64,000 bases of DNA from Liquidambar formosana (GCA_039720395.1 CM077827.1:9091991-9155990), one strand, 5' to 3'. Shown: positions 36,012 through 48,002, numbered from the stretch's first letter. The notes: generated from the sequence alone by a model not told the origin. Translations and numbers: made by a program.

Positions 36012-36435
36012 GATATATACCATTTTAAACCACAATATTGTTAACTAGATAGTACACTATAATATAATTTATAAAAAAAAAAAAAAACCCCTTATCATAA
36101 TAGGAGCACAGCCATTCCCCACTCAAAGTCACCTAACAAAAACCAAAAACATCATAGGTCCCAAAAAATCCATTACGGGGGAAAAAAAACACCTATAATA
36201 ACTCCTAGTTAATCTTTATGTCAACTACATATATATTTGTTAGACAACTTTGAGTGGGGAAGGAGCTACGTGTTTACCCCCAAAAATACAGAAATTTAGA
36301 TTACAAAAAACGAGCATGTAATGTTACTATTGTAGTTGACATCATATATGTGCAATTGTATGTTTCCTAAGTCTCATTTTCCATGCACGAGTGTTTTTTG
36401 GAGCACCACACAGCGGAGTCAGATATTGTTCTTAT
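34595..36435. other. Region between the two convergent relic genes
   Basis: No coding frame. Contains several AACTAGAT/TAGTTAAG-type motifs, a (TAAA)n(TA)n microsatellite at about 35969-36016, and a block at 36112-36240 (CATTCCCCACTCAAAGTCAC onward) that recurs near 43650. An inverted piece of the same block (TTTGAGTGGGGAAGGAG) lies at about 36250-36266. Confidence 0.6.
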
Positions 36436-39400
36436 TCTTTGTGCTTTGTGTCTGGTGCCTCCACATCCTTTGTGACCCCTTCCTCAATCCATGATCCATG
36501 ATGATTTAGAAATGTGTGTATAATCTTGGCACGAAAAATATTGCAATATTCCTTTGTCATTTCAGTAACCACGTCCACTGCATCTGCCCAACGTTTGATT
36601 ATTTGTAATACAATAATCCCACAATCAAGGCTATAGAAATAAGTAAAAGTTTGAATAAAAAATCCCCAAGTTATGGTTTCTCAAAAGATACTATACTTGC
36701 TTGTACTTACGTTCCAGGCATTTGTTGGGGGCTATTTTGCACAACACGGAGCGGTTTTCAGATCTCTTGTATGTATAACCCTTGTTCTCCCCAACACTTC
36801 TCAATATATTGCTTCTGTTTAATAAAATCATTTAGTATTTTATATTGTGTTAGCAAATTGTAAACATTTTCATAAAAAAAAATTTCTTACCACTTGGTTG
36901 GCATATCCAACATGCACGTCAATTGTGTTTTGAGTATGGGGACGTAATGAGTTGAAGAATCATTTTTTCACGAATGCTTCATACACAAGCAAGATAAATT
37001 GATAATCTGCTGCAATCAGGATAAACACATACTAGTACAGTATTGCAGGAGTAATATTATCTTCCACCAAAAGTTTCCGCAAATCATCGGACCTTGAGTT
37101 TTGGATATACGCTTGTTTTGGTCAATTTTTTTTGTTTTGTTTTTTTTTTTTTTGGTTTTTTTTTTTTTTTTTAGTCGTTACATTAAATAAGATACAAAAA
37201 TATGAGAAATAGTTGTATTTAATTTGAACATGCTTTACCAATGTGAAGCTTGAGAAGAAAAAGCATGTTCTTGCATGCTTCCAATACTGGTCAACCATTT
37301 GCGCATCCAAAATCTCCATATATGAATCAATCACCTAAAACGTGTACTTTATGCCATTAATAGATTTCCACACCCACACATTGCAGTTACATGTATGTTA
37401 ACAACACAAATGATAGTAAATTGCTAAAGGTACGAGGTGTAATTGCATTTTCTTACTAAACTAGTTATACATTTGTTCATCCATACATCTTCAAGGTCCG
37501 CATATGTGACTCTATTGATATTTTGGCCAATCCATATCTCGTCACTGCCACCATTTTCAAATTCAATGTTTTAGTTAAATTTTACATTATTCTCTAGCAA
37601 TATAATAGAATTACGAATAAACAAGTCAACCACAAACCAATAAAACAAATAATGTTGTACTTTACAATGATCTACTTCACAAAGAAACAAACCTAACTAG
37701 ATATGTTTAACTAGAATCCAAAAGAAAAAAAAAATACACAAATCCGATTTTCTAATTGAGTAAAAGAAACAATATAACTATATATGTTTAAGTAGATCAC
37801 CAAATAAGTATACAACACCTATTTTCTAGACTTGAGTTGAATAAGGAACTTAACTAGACATGATTAACTAAAATGAAATTTTAGCATGCATTTTTTTGAT
37901 GTTTTTAGTGTTTAAATATTAGAAGGACCTATCTGGTTATGTTTAATTAGAATCCAAAAGGAAAAAAAAAAAAAAAATACACATTTGATGTTAACTATAT
38001 TTCATTTTCTAGTTGAGTTGGGAGAATAACATATTTACATATGTTTAACTAGATTTCATAATAAGATTAAGTGTACTAAAAAAAATTGTCCCTTAGAATG
38101 CCCAATGAAAAAATTAAAAAAGCTTCAAGCATAAGCAAACTTATTTGGCACCTATCACTCTGGAAAACCACACCAGTTTTTGCCAATCTTCTCTTCCTAA
38201 CTGTCTTGTGATGTCATTATTTGGCAAACGAGAACAATTTGGATAGACGATTAGTTGTTTATCTTCCAGTTTGCCCACATCAATTGGCATAAAATCATCC
38301 ACATTTTTCACTGCTTGTGTTCTCCCCTTTAAAGTTTTAACTACTTTCATAATAGGGAGATACTCAAAGTTAGGGTCCTGATTGTGCTTTCTTGTTTTTG
38401 TTTTTATCTTTATTATTATTGACCTCTGTTTCTCCATTGACCCAACAAGCTTTGACAAATCCTCAATCTGTTTTTTTAGCTCAGCAATTGTATTGCTTTG
38501 CTTCTGTATCTCAATTTCTTTTCCTTTCAACTGCCTAACTATTTCCATATGCTTTATGGCTTTAACTATATTTGATGCAAAAGGTTGAGTTATGAGCTGA
38601 CACTCCAGCTCTTCAAGTCAATTGCAAAGATCCTCATAGTCTACAGTCAATTTAGTTATCTTTTCCTGCAAAGCTTGGTTCTCCTATTTCAGCTGACTAT
38701 TTTCTTGCTCAAGGGAAGCTTTCACTTCTTCCATATGCATCAACCGATGTGCATCCTCATTCAAATCCTTGGATGAATGTCTTCAGTGTGCACTCTGCCT
38801 CACAAGCAAGCTTTCTCCTTCAGTAGGTTCACCCTTATTTGACTCTTTGGAGGGCTATCCTTGTTGCAAATCTGATCCCCAATCAAGTTTGGTTTATCAC
38901 AGCCACGTTCATCCTTTCTTGTTTCCCCCAAGTTTATGTCATCTAGATGGGAAACCTCACTTGTAAGCTGTGTCGGATTTTGCCTGGTTGCGATATAAAA
39001 GTTTTCAAATCCAGTCTCTTCTAAACATCTTTCAAAGAATCCATTAGTGGGTTGTGTTGCCACAAAGTCATTCACATACACATACCTTTCCAACGTATCC
39101 CCACCCATTATTTTTCCCAGCTGTGCACATTTATTCAGCTCTATAGTTGTATGAACAAGTTTTTCACCAAAAACCTACAACGAATATCATGTTAGTAACT
39201 AGAATTTCTAACATGAAGTGAATAATTTAGTTAAGCAATTATAATACAATATATTCAAATTAATTTTAAGCAATTATGATAATATATATTCAAGTTAATT
39301 CAAGCACCAAGTGAATAATTTAGTTAAGTGATGAGGCATGTCACCTCTTTGTCTGCGAGGCTTGCAATGGTCCGTTTTTTTAGGATTTCATGGAGCTCAC

Positions 39401-40293
39401 TTAGGTTCCATTGTAAGAACCTTGGGAACTTTTGGCCTCGCTTCGTCCCAAGTAATGTGGTGTGTTCGCACAACCAATACTGTTACAAAAACCATTAATT
39501 ATCAATATAGAAAGTAATGGACTATTAATGTCGTGCAAATTTTTTCGTAAATCAATATAATTAAATATTGAACATTTAAAAACACGAAATTAACAATACC
39601 CACTAAAAGTGCCATGACACATATTGCCCTTGTTTCAGGTTTTGCATGCTTCCGGTGGATTTGAATGCTGAGATTATTATAAATCACCTTCGAGCATGCA
39701 TACTTCTTCATGTCTTTCAAGTTTTCTACTGTGTTGAATAGCGCCCAACTAATGCTTTGGCCCGTAGTTGAGAAAAGGAGGTGTATGAACATAAATAGGT
39801 AACTTAAATGCACTACATCTTCTGCATCCTCTATTGTTCCACCTTAGACAACCTCAAGAATCTTTCTTCTAATTGTCTTGCTGTCTAATGTTTCTCCAGC
39901 TTGAAAGCATCTTGAAAAGAAGGCAGAGTTGGTTGGTTTTGTGCCTCGTGCAATATCAAACATCTCTTAGCCTGAAACAATCCCAAATGTGAGAGCAACG
40001 TCACTCTCCTGAAGTGTAATGTACTTCTCTCCTAGTCTGAACATCTGCTTATTAATATTATATATCTGAATTATCTTTGCAACATCATCATCAAACTTCT
40101 TATACCATATCCCATCCATGTTGCTATACATTAACTCCTGAAAAATATACCAAAATGGTGTGTACTCTAGGATGTCAACATGCACCTTTTGAAACTTGAG
40201 TTTACTAAAAAAACTCGTATAAAGGTATCAACTTTTACCTGTATTGGGGGTAATACCCTTTCTTCTTCCATGCTTCAATCACCTTAACTACAC
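36436..40293 (-). pseudogene. DUF1985-like plus Ulp1 (C48) cysteine protease relic
   Basis: Minus-strand exons can be followed with good splice sites. 40293-40239 reads VVKVIEAWKKKGYYPQY. 40204-39604 reads FRLGEKYITLQESDVALTFG and VHLSYLFMFIHLLFSTTGQS, a DUF1985/plant-mobile-type domain. 39479-39345 reads YWLCEHTTLLGTKRGQKFP. From 39174 it reads FGEKLVHTTIELNKCAQLG and then a coiled-coil stretch (EIEIQKQSNTIAELKKQIEDL, cut here) to about 38155. C-terminal exons read SDEIWIGQNINRVTYADLED (about 37555), VIDSYMEILDAQMVDQYW (37337), ADYQFILLVYEAF with FFNSLRPHTQNTIDVHVGYA (about 37020-36895), YIEKCWGEQGL, and finally LDCGIIVLQIIKRWADAVD from 36632 to a stop near 36440. Ulp1-family peptidases cleave SUMO-like modifiers, and such fused genes are carried by plant Mutator-like elements. 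Stops (after GIVSG, EVV, SQLK, LCN and others) and a frameshift near 38795 show it is dead. Confidence 0.87.
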
Positions 40294-40299
40294 CTGTGA

Positions 40300-40701
40300 A
40301 GTAAAACGGTAAAGACAATAGAAAGCATGCATGTCAACTATATATTAACGTCGTTATCTTCATATTACCATTGCTTAACTATATAGATTTTAGTAGCAAT
40401 AAGATCATTAACTATATATTACCCATATCAAAACCCACTAGATCCTAACATAAGAAGCAACAATTTTAAGTTAGTTCATTCATAAGGCTATTAAGTAGAT
40501 ACTACAAATCGAAGCAAAAAACTACAGTAACATCTAGTTGATCTCCATATCTTAACTATATATTAACATTGTTATTTATATATTACCCCTACTTAACTAG
40601 ATATTACTAGCAATAACATCATTAACTAGATATTACCCATATCAAAACACAATCAACTAGATATATGTCATATAGATCCTATATTACGAAGAAAAAAAAA
40701 A
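40300..40701. repeat. Degenerate AACTAGAT-rich repeat block
   Basis: Repeated phrases such as AACTATATATTA, CTAGATATTAC, ACAAATCGAAGCAAAAAACT and ATCTAGTTGATCTCCATATC recur here and at 43430-44450 and 35760-36240. Non-coding; probably intron or 5' sequence of the Ulp1-type gene. Confidence 0.6.
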
Positions 40702-43393
40702 TGCCCACAACACAACTTGTGGCGCATTAAATCTAAATGTGAACCCACGAAAAAACGCGGCCCACAAGGGTTTGGCAAAAAATACAAAAGTGAAAGACAA
40801 CAAACAAAAAGGAGTCGCCACCTCATTTTTTTAAGGAAAAGAGGAAAACCATAAAAATGTTTTATTTTCAAAAACCACATGACTCCATTTTAAAAGGAAA
40901 GGCTAAGTCTTTAAAACCAGAAAATGGATTCGAGGGCTAAGTTACGATGTGGGAAGGTTCTGGGCAAAGCCCATAGGCACCCACATCGCCCGAGTTGGTC
41001 TCTTAATTTGATTGGGCTAATTTAATAACTTAATCACATGCAAAACAGTATCAATCAATAAAATACAGCATGCATAACATATATTCCATCCATCCATTTC
41101 ATCCATGCATAATCAAACAAAGAAAATAAAATAAAACAGAAAAAAGAAAAGAGAAGAAAAACCTAGGATACTTGGATCCTAGAATGGACTTGAGCCTCAA
41201 AACGAGCGCCTACGTACCATGCAGCGAAATACACGGATCAAAGTCCACGTAGTTCAAAAAAAATAGGGTTAAATCCTAATAGAGAGTTATGGTAAACCTT
41301 AGGTTTCCTTCCATAGTGATTTTCAAAGATAAAATGATTCTTAATAAAGAATCCAACAGAAGATATAAACTTTTAAAAAGGGGTGGAAAGAAGCCCTAGA
41401 GTTGACCATATCCCTCTATTAGAGAATAACCCTAGGAGGGAGAAGAGAAAAGAAAGGTTAAGAAAAGTGAATTAGGGCACTTTATACCCTACTTACCTTG
41501 TGCAATTTACTCTAAGCAATATCAAGCTTAACCCATAGCGACCTTATTTGCAATAAGGCAACTACTGCACCTGTTCGCACCCTTACACGTGCTCAAAGCA
41601 TATCAAAAAGGATAACATAACAATCTGGACAGAATAGTATTAAGGCTCAAAGTCATCCACTAATCATGTTATCAACAAAAACAGTGAATAAATAGAGACC
41701 TTAATGCAACCCTAATCTCATGTCATGCATAAAACCCTAAAAATCCACTACATGCATGCAAAAACTATCATAGTTATTCTATATATATCATATATATAAT
41801 AACCATGAAGAAAAACAGAAAACAAAACCTATTCTATCATGCTATAGGAAACTTGTGTGAATTTAGGGTTATCGAAACCCTAATTTCACAACTATGCATT
41901 AAAACATATGAAACAACCCTAACACATGCTCAAATCATCATGAATATCATTCATATCATATGTATTAAATAACAGGAGCGTCAACTCATGCCAACAATCA
42001 CAGCGAATAGACTATATGAACTATGCATGATTTAAGAAGACAAAAAGAGTAACGCTTTCAAATCCTTAGTAAACTAAAGATTATCAAGCACATAGAACCA
42101 TGAATCATCTTAAAATCATTCATATCATATCACAAAATCATGGAATTAACCTAACATGTGGAGTTACAACATGCACTAGAACTATCATAGAAGAAGAAGG
42201 AAAAGGAGAAGGAGAAGACCTATATTCAGCATTCAAAAAGAGTGCTTACCTCTTGTAGAACCTCCCTTGCCTTCAAAGTCCTTGTTCTCTTGCTTGCTTA
42301 GGGTTGAAAAGCCTTCTCTTGATGTCCTTCTAGCTCCCCAAACTCATAGCTCCCTCTCTTTCTAAGTGTAAAGTGCACTTGTGGCCCCCCTATGTGCTGA
42401 ACATCATGTCCTTTATATAAAGAACTGACCCCCTAAACCAATGGCTAAGATTAATTCATTAAATAATGATCCTAGGGCTCTTAGAGACTCTCTTGGTGCT
42501 CAAACAACTCAAACTTACACACTCCTAAGAGAAAACAAGTTGTAATGGCGGAGGAAACTGTCAAAAGAGGGAGAGAAGAGTCAGAATCCCACTTAAACAC
42601 GGATTCCCTCGGGTGACCGTCTGGGCTTGGACGGCTAACCGTCTGGGCTTGGACGGCTGACCATCTGGCCCGGTCGGTCACCCGAGGGCTCCCATCAACA
42701 TACCTCGGTTAGACTCCTTCGCCCTCCGGAAGTCTTTCGGGGGTCAAATTAAGTCCGATTTGGACGAAATAAAAGCCAAAACGACCGTGTTTCGAAGGGG
42801 AACACATTTTTAGGCATTTTAGGAAAAAAAATCCTTAACCATGGGTGCATGGTTAGGTTTTACAAAGGTAGTTAACCATGGTGCTTAACCGTCGCTAAGT
42901 TGGGTTTACACACAAGGTCAAACCAAATGCTTTCCAAATCGAAATTCAACCTTTTTAAACATGTCTAGGATGTAAATAAAGCCCAATTGAAGTTAAATGA
43001 AAGAAAATTAAGTGGGTCACATGAGTCAATTTGAGCGAACCAAGAAAGGGTCTTTTAACCAACCTGAACCGTTATGAGCCGAATTGATCTTAAACCATTA
43101 GTTCATCAAATCGAACCTATATATAGACTCTATGTACTCATATGAACTCAAAGGAATGACTCGAGATTCATTTCAAGGTCAAATGGAAAATATACGACTT
43201 AAAAGACGATTATGCCCTTAAAGTCGCAAAAGTTCTTATTAACTATCGAAATGAACTCCAAATCACTTCAAAATTCATACACATGATATTTAATGCGATA
43301 GAAACTCAATGCAAAAGACTAGACTCAAAAATAAAATAAAAACCTACATGAAATGATGGCCTCAAACTAGGGTGACAAAAATGGGGTGTGACA
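40702..43393 (-). mobile_element. Solo LTR, Tat-type Ty3-gypsy, about 2.7 kb
   Basis: On the minus strand it starts TGTCACACCCCATTTTTGTC and ends GTTGTGGGCA, with a GGTGGCGACTCC motif about 110 bp from the 3' end. The same GGTGGCGACT motif lies near the end of the 11569-15755 LTR, placing both in the Tat group. Flanking bases (AAAAA and CTAAA) do not give a convincing target duplication, and no primer-binding site follows, so it is read as a solo LTR with decayed or rearranged flanks. AT-rich sequence with the AACTAGAT motif continues on both sides, showing insertion into the MULE-like locus. Confidence 0.75.
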
Positions 43394-44640
43394 CTAAACA
43401 ATAAAGAACAATATTAAGTCGAATTACAATATTAGCTACCAACTCAACTACATCCCATCATATCGACATAACTAGAATGGATAAACTTAACTAAGATATC
43501 TCAACTAAATGCCATCTTATAAAGAAAAACATTTCAGTTAATTTAATATATGTTAACTAGATATTACAACTCAAAGCAAAGAAATTTCAGATTGAAGTTA
43601 TAGACCCTATATGAGTGGGGGAAAAAATTCACAAGAGGATAACATCCATTCCCAACTCAAAGTCACCCAACAATAACCAAACAACATTAGGGGAACCAAA
43701 AAAATCCATTTTGAAAAGAAAAAAAACACTACAATAAGATCCATTTAATTTCTATTATATCAACTAGATATTCCAACTCGAGACAAATCATTAGCATATT
43801 GAAGTTTAAACCATACAATAATGGGGAAAAAAAAAAAACAAATAAACAAACAAACCTGCATGATGATCATTACCCCCCCCCCCCCGGCGTCAAACTCACC
43901 CAACTTGTTTAATGAAAAACCTAAATGTCTCAACTAGATCCTAACATACGAATAAAAAATTTTCGGTCAATTCGTAATGCCATTGACTAAATATTACAAA
44001 TCAAAGCAAAATACTATAATAAGATCTAGTTACTCTCCATATCAACTACATATTTTAACTCGATGTTAAACATTGTCAATGTCTTCGGAAAAATCATTGA
44101 CAACTACATATCAACTATTTAATCTGTATACCAGCAAAGTCACCCAATTTATTTTGCAAAAAATCTAGATATCTCAACTACATATCATATAAAACAAAAA
44201 CTCCATTTCATCCACAACACTATAGCGTAGAAAGTATACTAGAATCAAACTTTGTAGACAAATGTCTTTCCAACATCAATCGGAATTGGAAAAACTCAAA
44301 ACTAATTTTTTTGTCTAACTTCAAACATCATAACTAGAAACCATATAAATATTAAAATTTTACAAATTTGACAAATCCATATGAATATAAGTTCACTTAT
44401 ATCAACTAGATCTCATCATGTGGACAAAAAATGCACTATTGAACCTTAAAACCTCATGTGCGAACCGTAATGGGAGTTTGAAAACATGCAATTTCTTTCA
44501 ATTTTCCGCTTAAATCAACTTCTCATAGTTAGAAATCTAACAAAGAATGAAAAATAAGTATTTTTTTCCAACAAAATATCATTATCAAGCACCCACGATG
44601 CAAAATTTTTAGATTCATACGCACCTTTTTTCTCCATTAC
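43394..44640. repeat. Degenerate repeat units with AACTAGATATT motifs
   Basis: Loosely repeated units of about 100-200 bp carry TCAACTAGATATT(A/C), AACTC(A/G)A(A)G.CAAA, (C)AATAAGATC.A(T/G)TTA and CCCAACTCAAAGTCACCCAAC. A C-run interrupts at 43870-43884. Near 44700-44640 on the minus strand ATGAAGCGAAGAAAAAGATA could be a 5' exon of the Ulp1-type gene (MKRRKRYVKPKLSSFKKRH), unproven. Confidence 0.6.
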
Positions 44641-45344
44641 ATTCAGTTTCTTCGGTCAAAAATGTCTCTTTTTAAAGCTGGATAATTTCGGCTTCACATA
44701 TCTTTTTCTTCGCTTCATCTTGAATGAAAATCTACTCCAAAAAATTTCGGTGCAAATCTTCAAAGAGTGTGTGAAGATTTCAGTTCCAATACCTCAATCA
44801 GCTTCATTCCCTTTTTTCTTCCTATTCTAGTAAAGCTAATTTGTTTCCCCCTTATTTCGTAAAATCTTCTTTTAGTCTCTCATTTATCCTCCATCAAGTC
44901 GTCTCATTTAATAATCACATTAGTTCGTCTCACAGTCGGCCCATGCGGGTCGACCCATGTAGTGGTACTGATATATAAACATGAAAATTTAATTATTTGC
45001 TATTTTTTTTTAAAACATAAATACCGTTTGAGAGACATGTAGATATATAATGTTCTTAATATGTATCTTATTTAGGTAATTATAACGGACATTAAACACA
45101 ATTTGTCAAACTTCCTTTCATAACTACGAGTCATAGTAGGAATAAGAAGCTGGTTAGAACTTAGGAGACATGCATAATAATGGAGGTTATGTAGAATTCA
45201 TGAAGTGAAAGTTATTTTTTTCTTTTTTAATTTTTGGAAAATAAACATTCTTAATTGTTCAAATATAAGGGCAAATAAGTCTTTAAAATTTAAAATAAAG
45301 GATGTAAAGGTCAATCAAAAGTTTTTCTAAGATCTATATATATA
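44641..45344. other. Right flank of the MULE-like locus, no gene seen
   Basis: AT-rich. Holds the second copy of TCAATCAAAAGTTTTTCTAA (about 45312). No terminal inverted repeat to the left flank was recognised. Confidence 0.45.
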
Positions 45345-45660
45345 TATATGTTCTATTATTAAGTGCACCTGATATTAGTTTCATGTGCACTCTAAAACTG
45401 TACCTAGTGATTTGTATTTTGTGAATTTAACAATTGGAATAGATAACCTTCTTATGTAGGCATTCTATGCCAAAAATTAAGTTGATCTAAGATTAAATGC
45501 TACTCAATTTAAAGCATGCATTTTTTAATCAATAACAATCGCTCATTTATGGACATTTCAAATGAAATAGCTTTTAATCTTATTATTAGCATGCATGAAA
45601 CAAATTTAATCCAATGGTTGGTTTGAATAAATACCAGTTGCAAATAAAAGGTTGATCCAA
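45345..45660. mobile_element. Decayed relative of the 45861-46203 MITE
   Basis: CCAAAAATTAAGTTGATCTA, TTTTTTAATCAATAACAATC and TCATTTATGGA follow the same order as in the adjacent intact MITE's left arm and centre. The right part is diverged. Confidence 0.5.
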
Positions 45661-45684
45661 CTGTTGGATTATATTTATATATAT

Positions 45685-45817
45685 GATCATGTGCAAGATA
45701 TCCTAGAATATCCCATTCGATTACGGCCATCCATGGATGACACTTGTGCAATACGCACGTGGATCGTTTCGGACGACTGTGATTGAACGGGATATCTAGG
45801 ATATCCTGCACATGATC
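45685..45817. mobile_element. Hairpin MITE family B, copy 2
   Basis: Starts GATCATGTGCAAGATATCCT and ends AGGATATCCTGCACATGATC, with inverted pairing over about 60 bp through CCCATTCGATTACGG / CTGTGATTGAACGGG. It is related to the hairpin at 27701-27833 by the CCCATTCGAT(T/C)ACG core. Confidence 0.88.
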
Positions 45818-45826
45818 AAAACTGTA

Positions 45827-45860
<34 letters not shown>

Positions 45861-46203
45861 GGGTAATGATCCATGGATACAAGATTTGACACAAGTTTTT
45901 ATAACTCCATCTGTGAAGCATATTTTGAGAAACCCACCATTGGATTAAATAGTCTCTCTATCCTAACCATGCATACCAAAAATCAAGTTGATCTGATATC
46001 AATTGCCATTCAATCCAAAAACTTTATTTTTTATCAACAAAAATCTCACATTTATGGATGAAGCGATTCTTAATTTCAAATCAACTTGATTTTTGGCTTA
46101 CATGGTCTAGGGAGACTATCTAATCCAACAATGAGTTTCTCAAAATATGCTTTACAGATGGAGTCATAAAGTGTCAAATTTTGTGTTCACAGATCATGAC
46201 TTA
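45861..46203. mobile_element. Long-arm hairpin MITE, about 340 bp
   Basis: The left arm (GTAATGATCCATGGATACAA, AACTCCATCTGTGAAGCATA, CCAAAAATCAAGTTGATCTG) pairs with the complemented right arm (GTCATGATCTGTGAACACAA, GACTCCATCTGTAAAGCATA, CCAAAAATCAAGTTGATTTG) for about 150 bp per side. It is set between TA-dinucleotide runs, which hide any TA target duplication. No coding capacity. Confidence 0.9.
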
Positions 46204-46607
46204 TATATATATATATATATATGGATTAAGAGTGTACCTTCAAATGGTGTGATTTAGATTGGCCACATCATTGTACAAATTGATTAAACCTGTTATGTGC
46301 ACATACACATCATATTTGCAATTCATACACAGATACACAAAGGTGCTTATAAATGTTTTTTGTGTATTAATAAGTAATTTTATCAAAGACTATAGAAAGA
46401 AAACAGTCCATTTTCACTAATTGAATGCGGCAATCTGTAACAAAAACAAGACCAATGATTAATTCAACTCTACCAATTGAATGTGGCAGTAATGCCATTA
46501 GTACTAACAAAACATATTTAGCATCAATTGACATCATACGTTTCAAAGCAACTCTGCCTCTCACTCTTTCTACTTCCAAAGTACAGGTATATATATATAT
46601 ATACATA

Positions 46608-46906
46608 TATAAAAGACATTTTAAGCTCTAAACTCCTCCACACAACTCAAAGGTATTCCAGGATGTTTTAGTATACTACATACAATCTCAAAATATATTT
46701 GGAAATGTATTATGATAGCCTAAGCAAAATCCAATAAAGCTCCAAAGCTTGCAATATATAAAAGACATTTTAAGCTCTAAACTCCTCCACACAACTCAAA
46801 GGTATTCCAGGATGTTTTAGTATACTACATACAATCTCAAAATATATTTGGAAATGTATTATGATAGCCTAAGCAAAATCCAATAAAGCTCCAAAGCTTG
46901 CAATAT
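46608..46906. repeat. Apparently exact 149-bp tandem duplication
   Basis: The block from ATAAAAGACATTTTAAGC to CTCCAAAGCTTGCAATAT occurs at about 46609-46757 and 46758-46906, and I see no difference between copies. Both carry ATATTTGGAAATGTATT, also found at about 27420. Very recent duplication or an assembly artefact. Confidence 0.93.
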
Positions 46907-48002
46907 TAGGCAACTACTCCAGTAGATTGACATTGAGGATAGTTTGTAAATGAGTTTTACCACCTAATTCATAAATTGTTACAATTGAATAATGAAAGGG
47001 TAATTTGTTCAATTTTAAGTTCAATGAGACTCGTGAGATTAACCTATAATTCAGAAGGGGTTTTGTGTAATTTACCCTAACATAATTAGAGGGGAAAAAC
47101 TATACTTTCCTTTTATTTTCATTTTTACTTTTTGAGTGGTGCTACAGTTAGCCATGAAATCCAACAAGGCGACAAGCCTACTTGTCCAATGTATCTTTGA
47201 AAGCAAACGAACATATGTATAAGCACACTAAGAAAAAAAAAAAGAAGAAAAAGAAAAAGATAGAAACTATGCTTAGACCTCTATATTGTGCAAATTTAAA
47301 TAAGATCAATCAAATTTTACCGAAATGAATAAAGAAGCTTGCCAACACGCACCTTCTTTCCTACACCACCCATTCCAAAATACATTTCTATAGCCAATCT
47401 AAATTGGAGGACAAGGAATATATATTCAGTTAAGCAACATAAACAAATGAGAAGCAGCTATAAATTTGAACTTTAAAAAAATCAAAAAAATCTTCTATTT
47501 AATCCTATCTAGAAAGTTCAAAAAGTAGCATGAGAGCCATCTTCCAAACAAAATATGCATAGCAATCAACAAATCCAAATTGACTACATTTTATTGAGAA
47601 AAATCAAATTTAAAAGGAAGTTCTAAAGTATTGATAAGGAAAATTATTCGATTTCAAAGAAAACCACCAACTAAATGATTGCCCCATGTAGTTGCAATGA
47701 ATATCAGTAAGATAGTAACTAAACAAAGCACCTTGAGTAATGCTCTTCCACCCATTGGCTTGTAAGATATAGGGGTTTTTAAGACGGGTCAAATAGCATT
47801 ACTCTCTCCAAAAAATAGAGAGTAAATTTTTATGAGCATTAGAGTAAACATGAACTTGTTTGAAGTACTGTAACTGATAAAGCACACCCATATGTTGATT
47901 TATTGAGACTTAAAATTAACCCATTTACTCCAACAAGTTCATGTCTTCTATGACAATGAAAAGTATGTATAGGAAAAAGAAAAGCAAAAGAATTGTTATT
48001 AT
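46907..48002. other. AT-rich intergenic, no gene seen
   Basis: CCTACACCACCCATTCC near 47361 repeats a block at 27402. Short frames have no recognisable content. Confidence 0.55.

Noticed and set aside
28600..45335. Target-site duplication of the MULE-like locus from TCAATCAAAAGTTTTTCTAA
   Set aside because: The match is about 20-25 bp, longer than the 9 bp expected, and no inverted terminal repeats adjoin it; reported only as a shared flank block.
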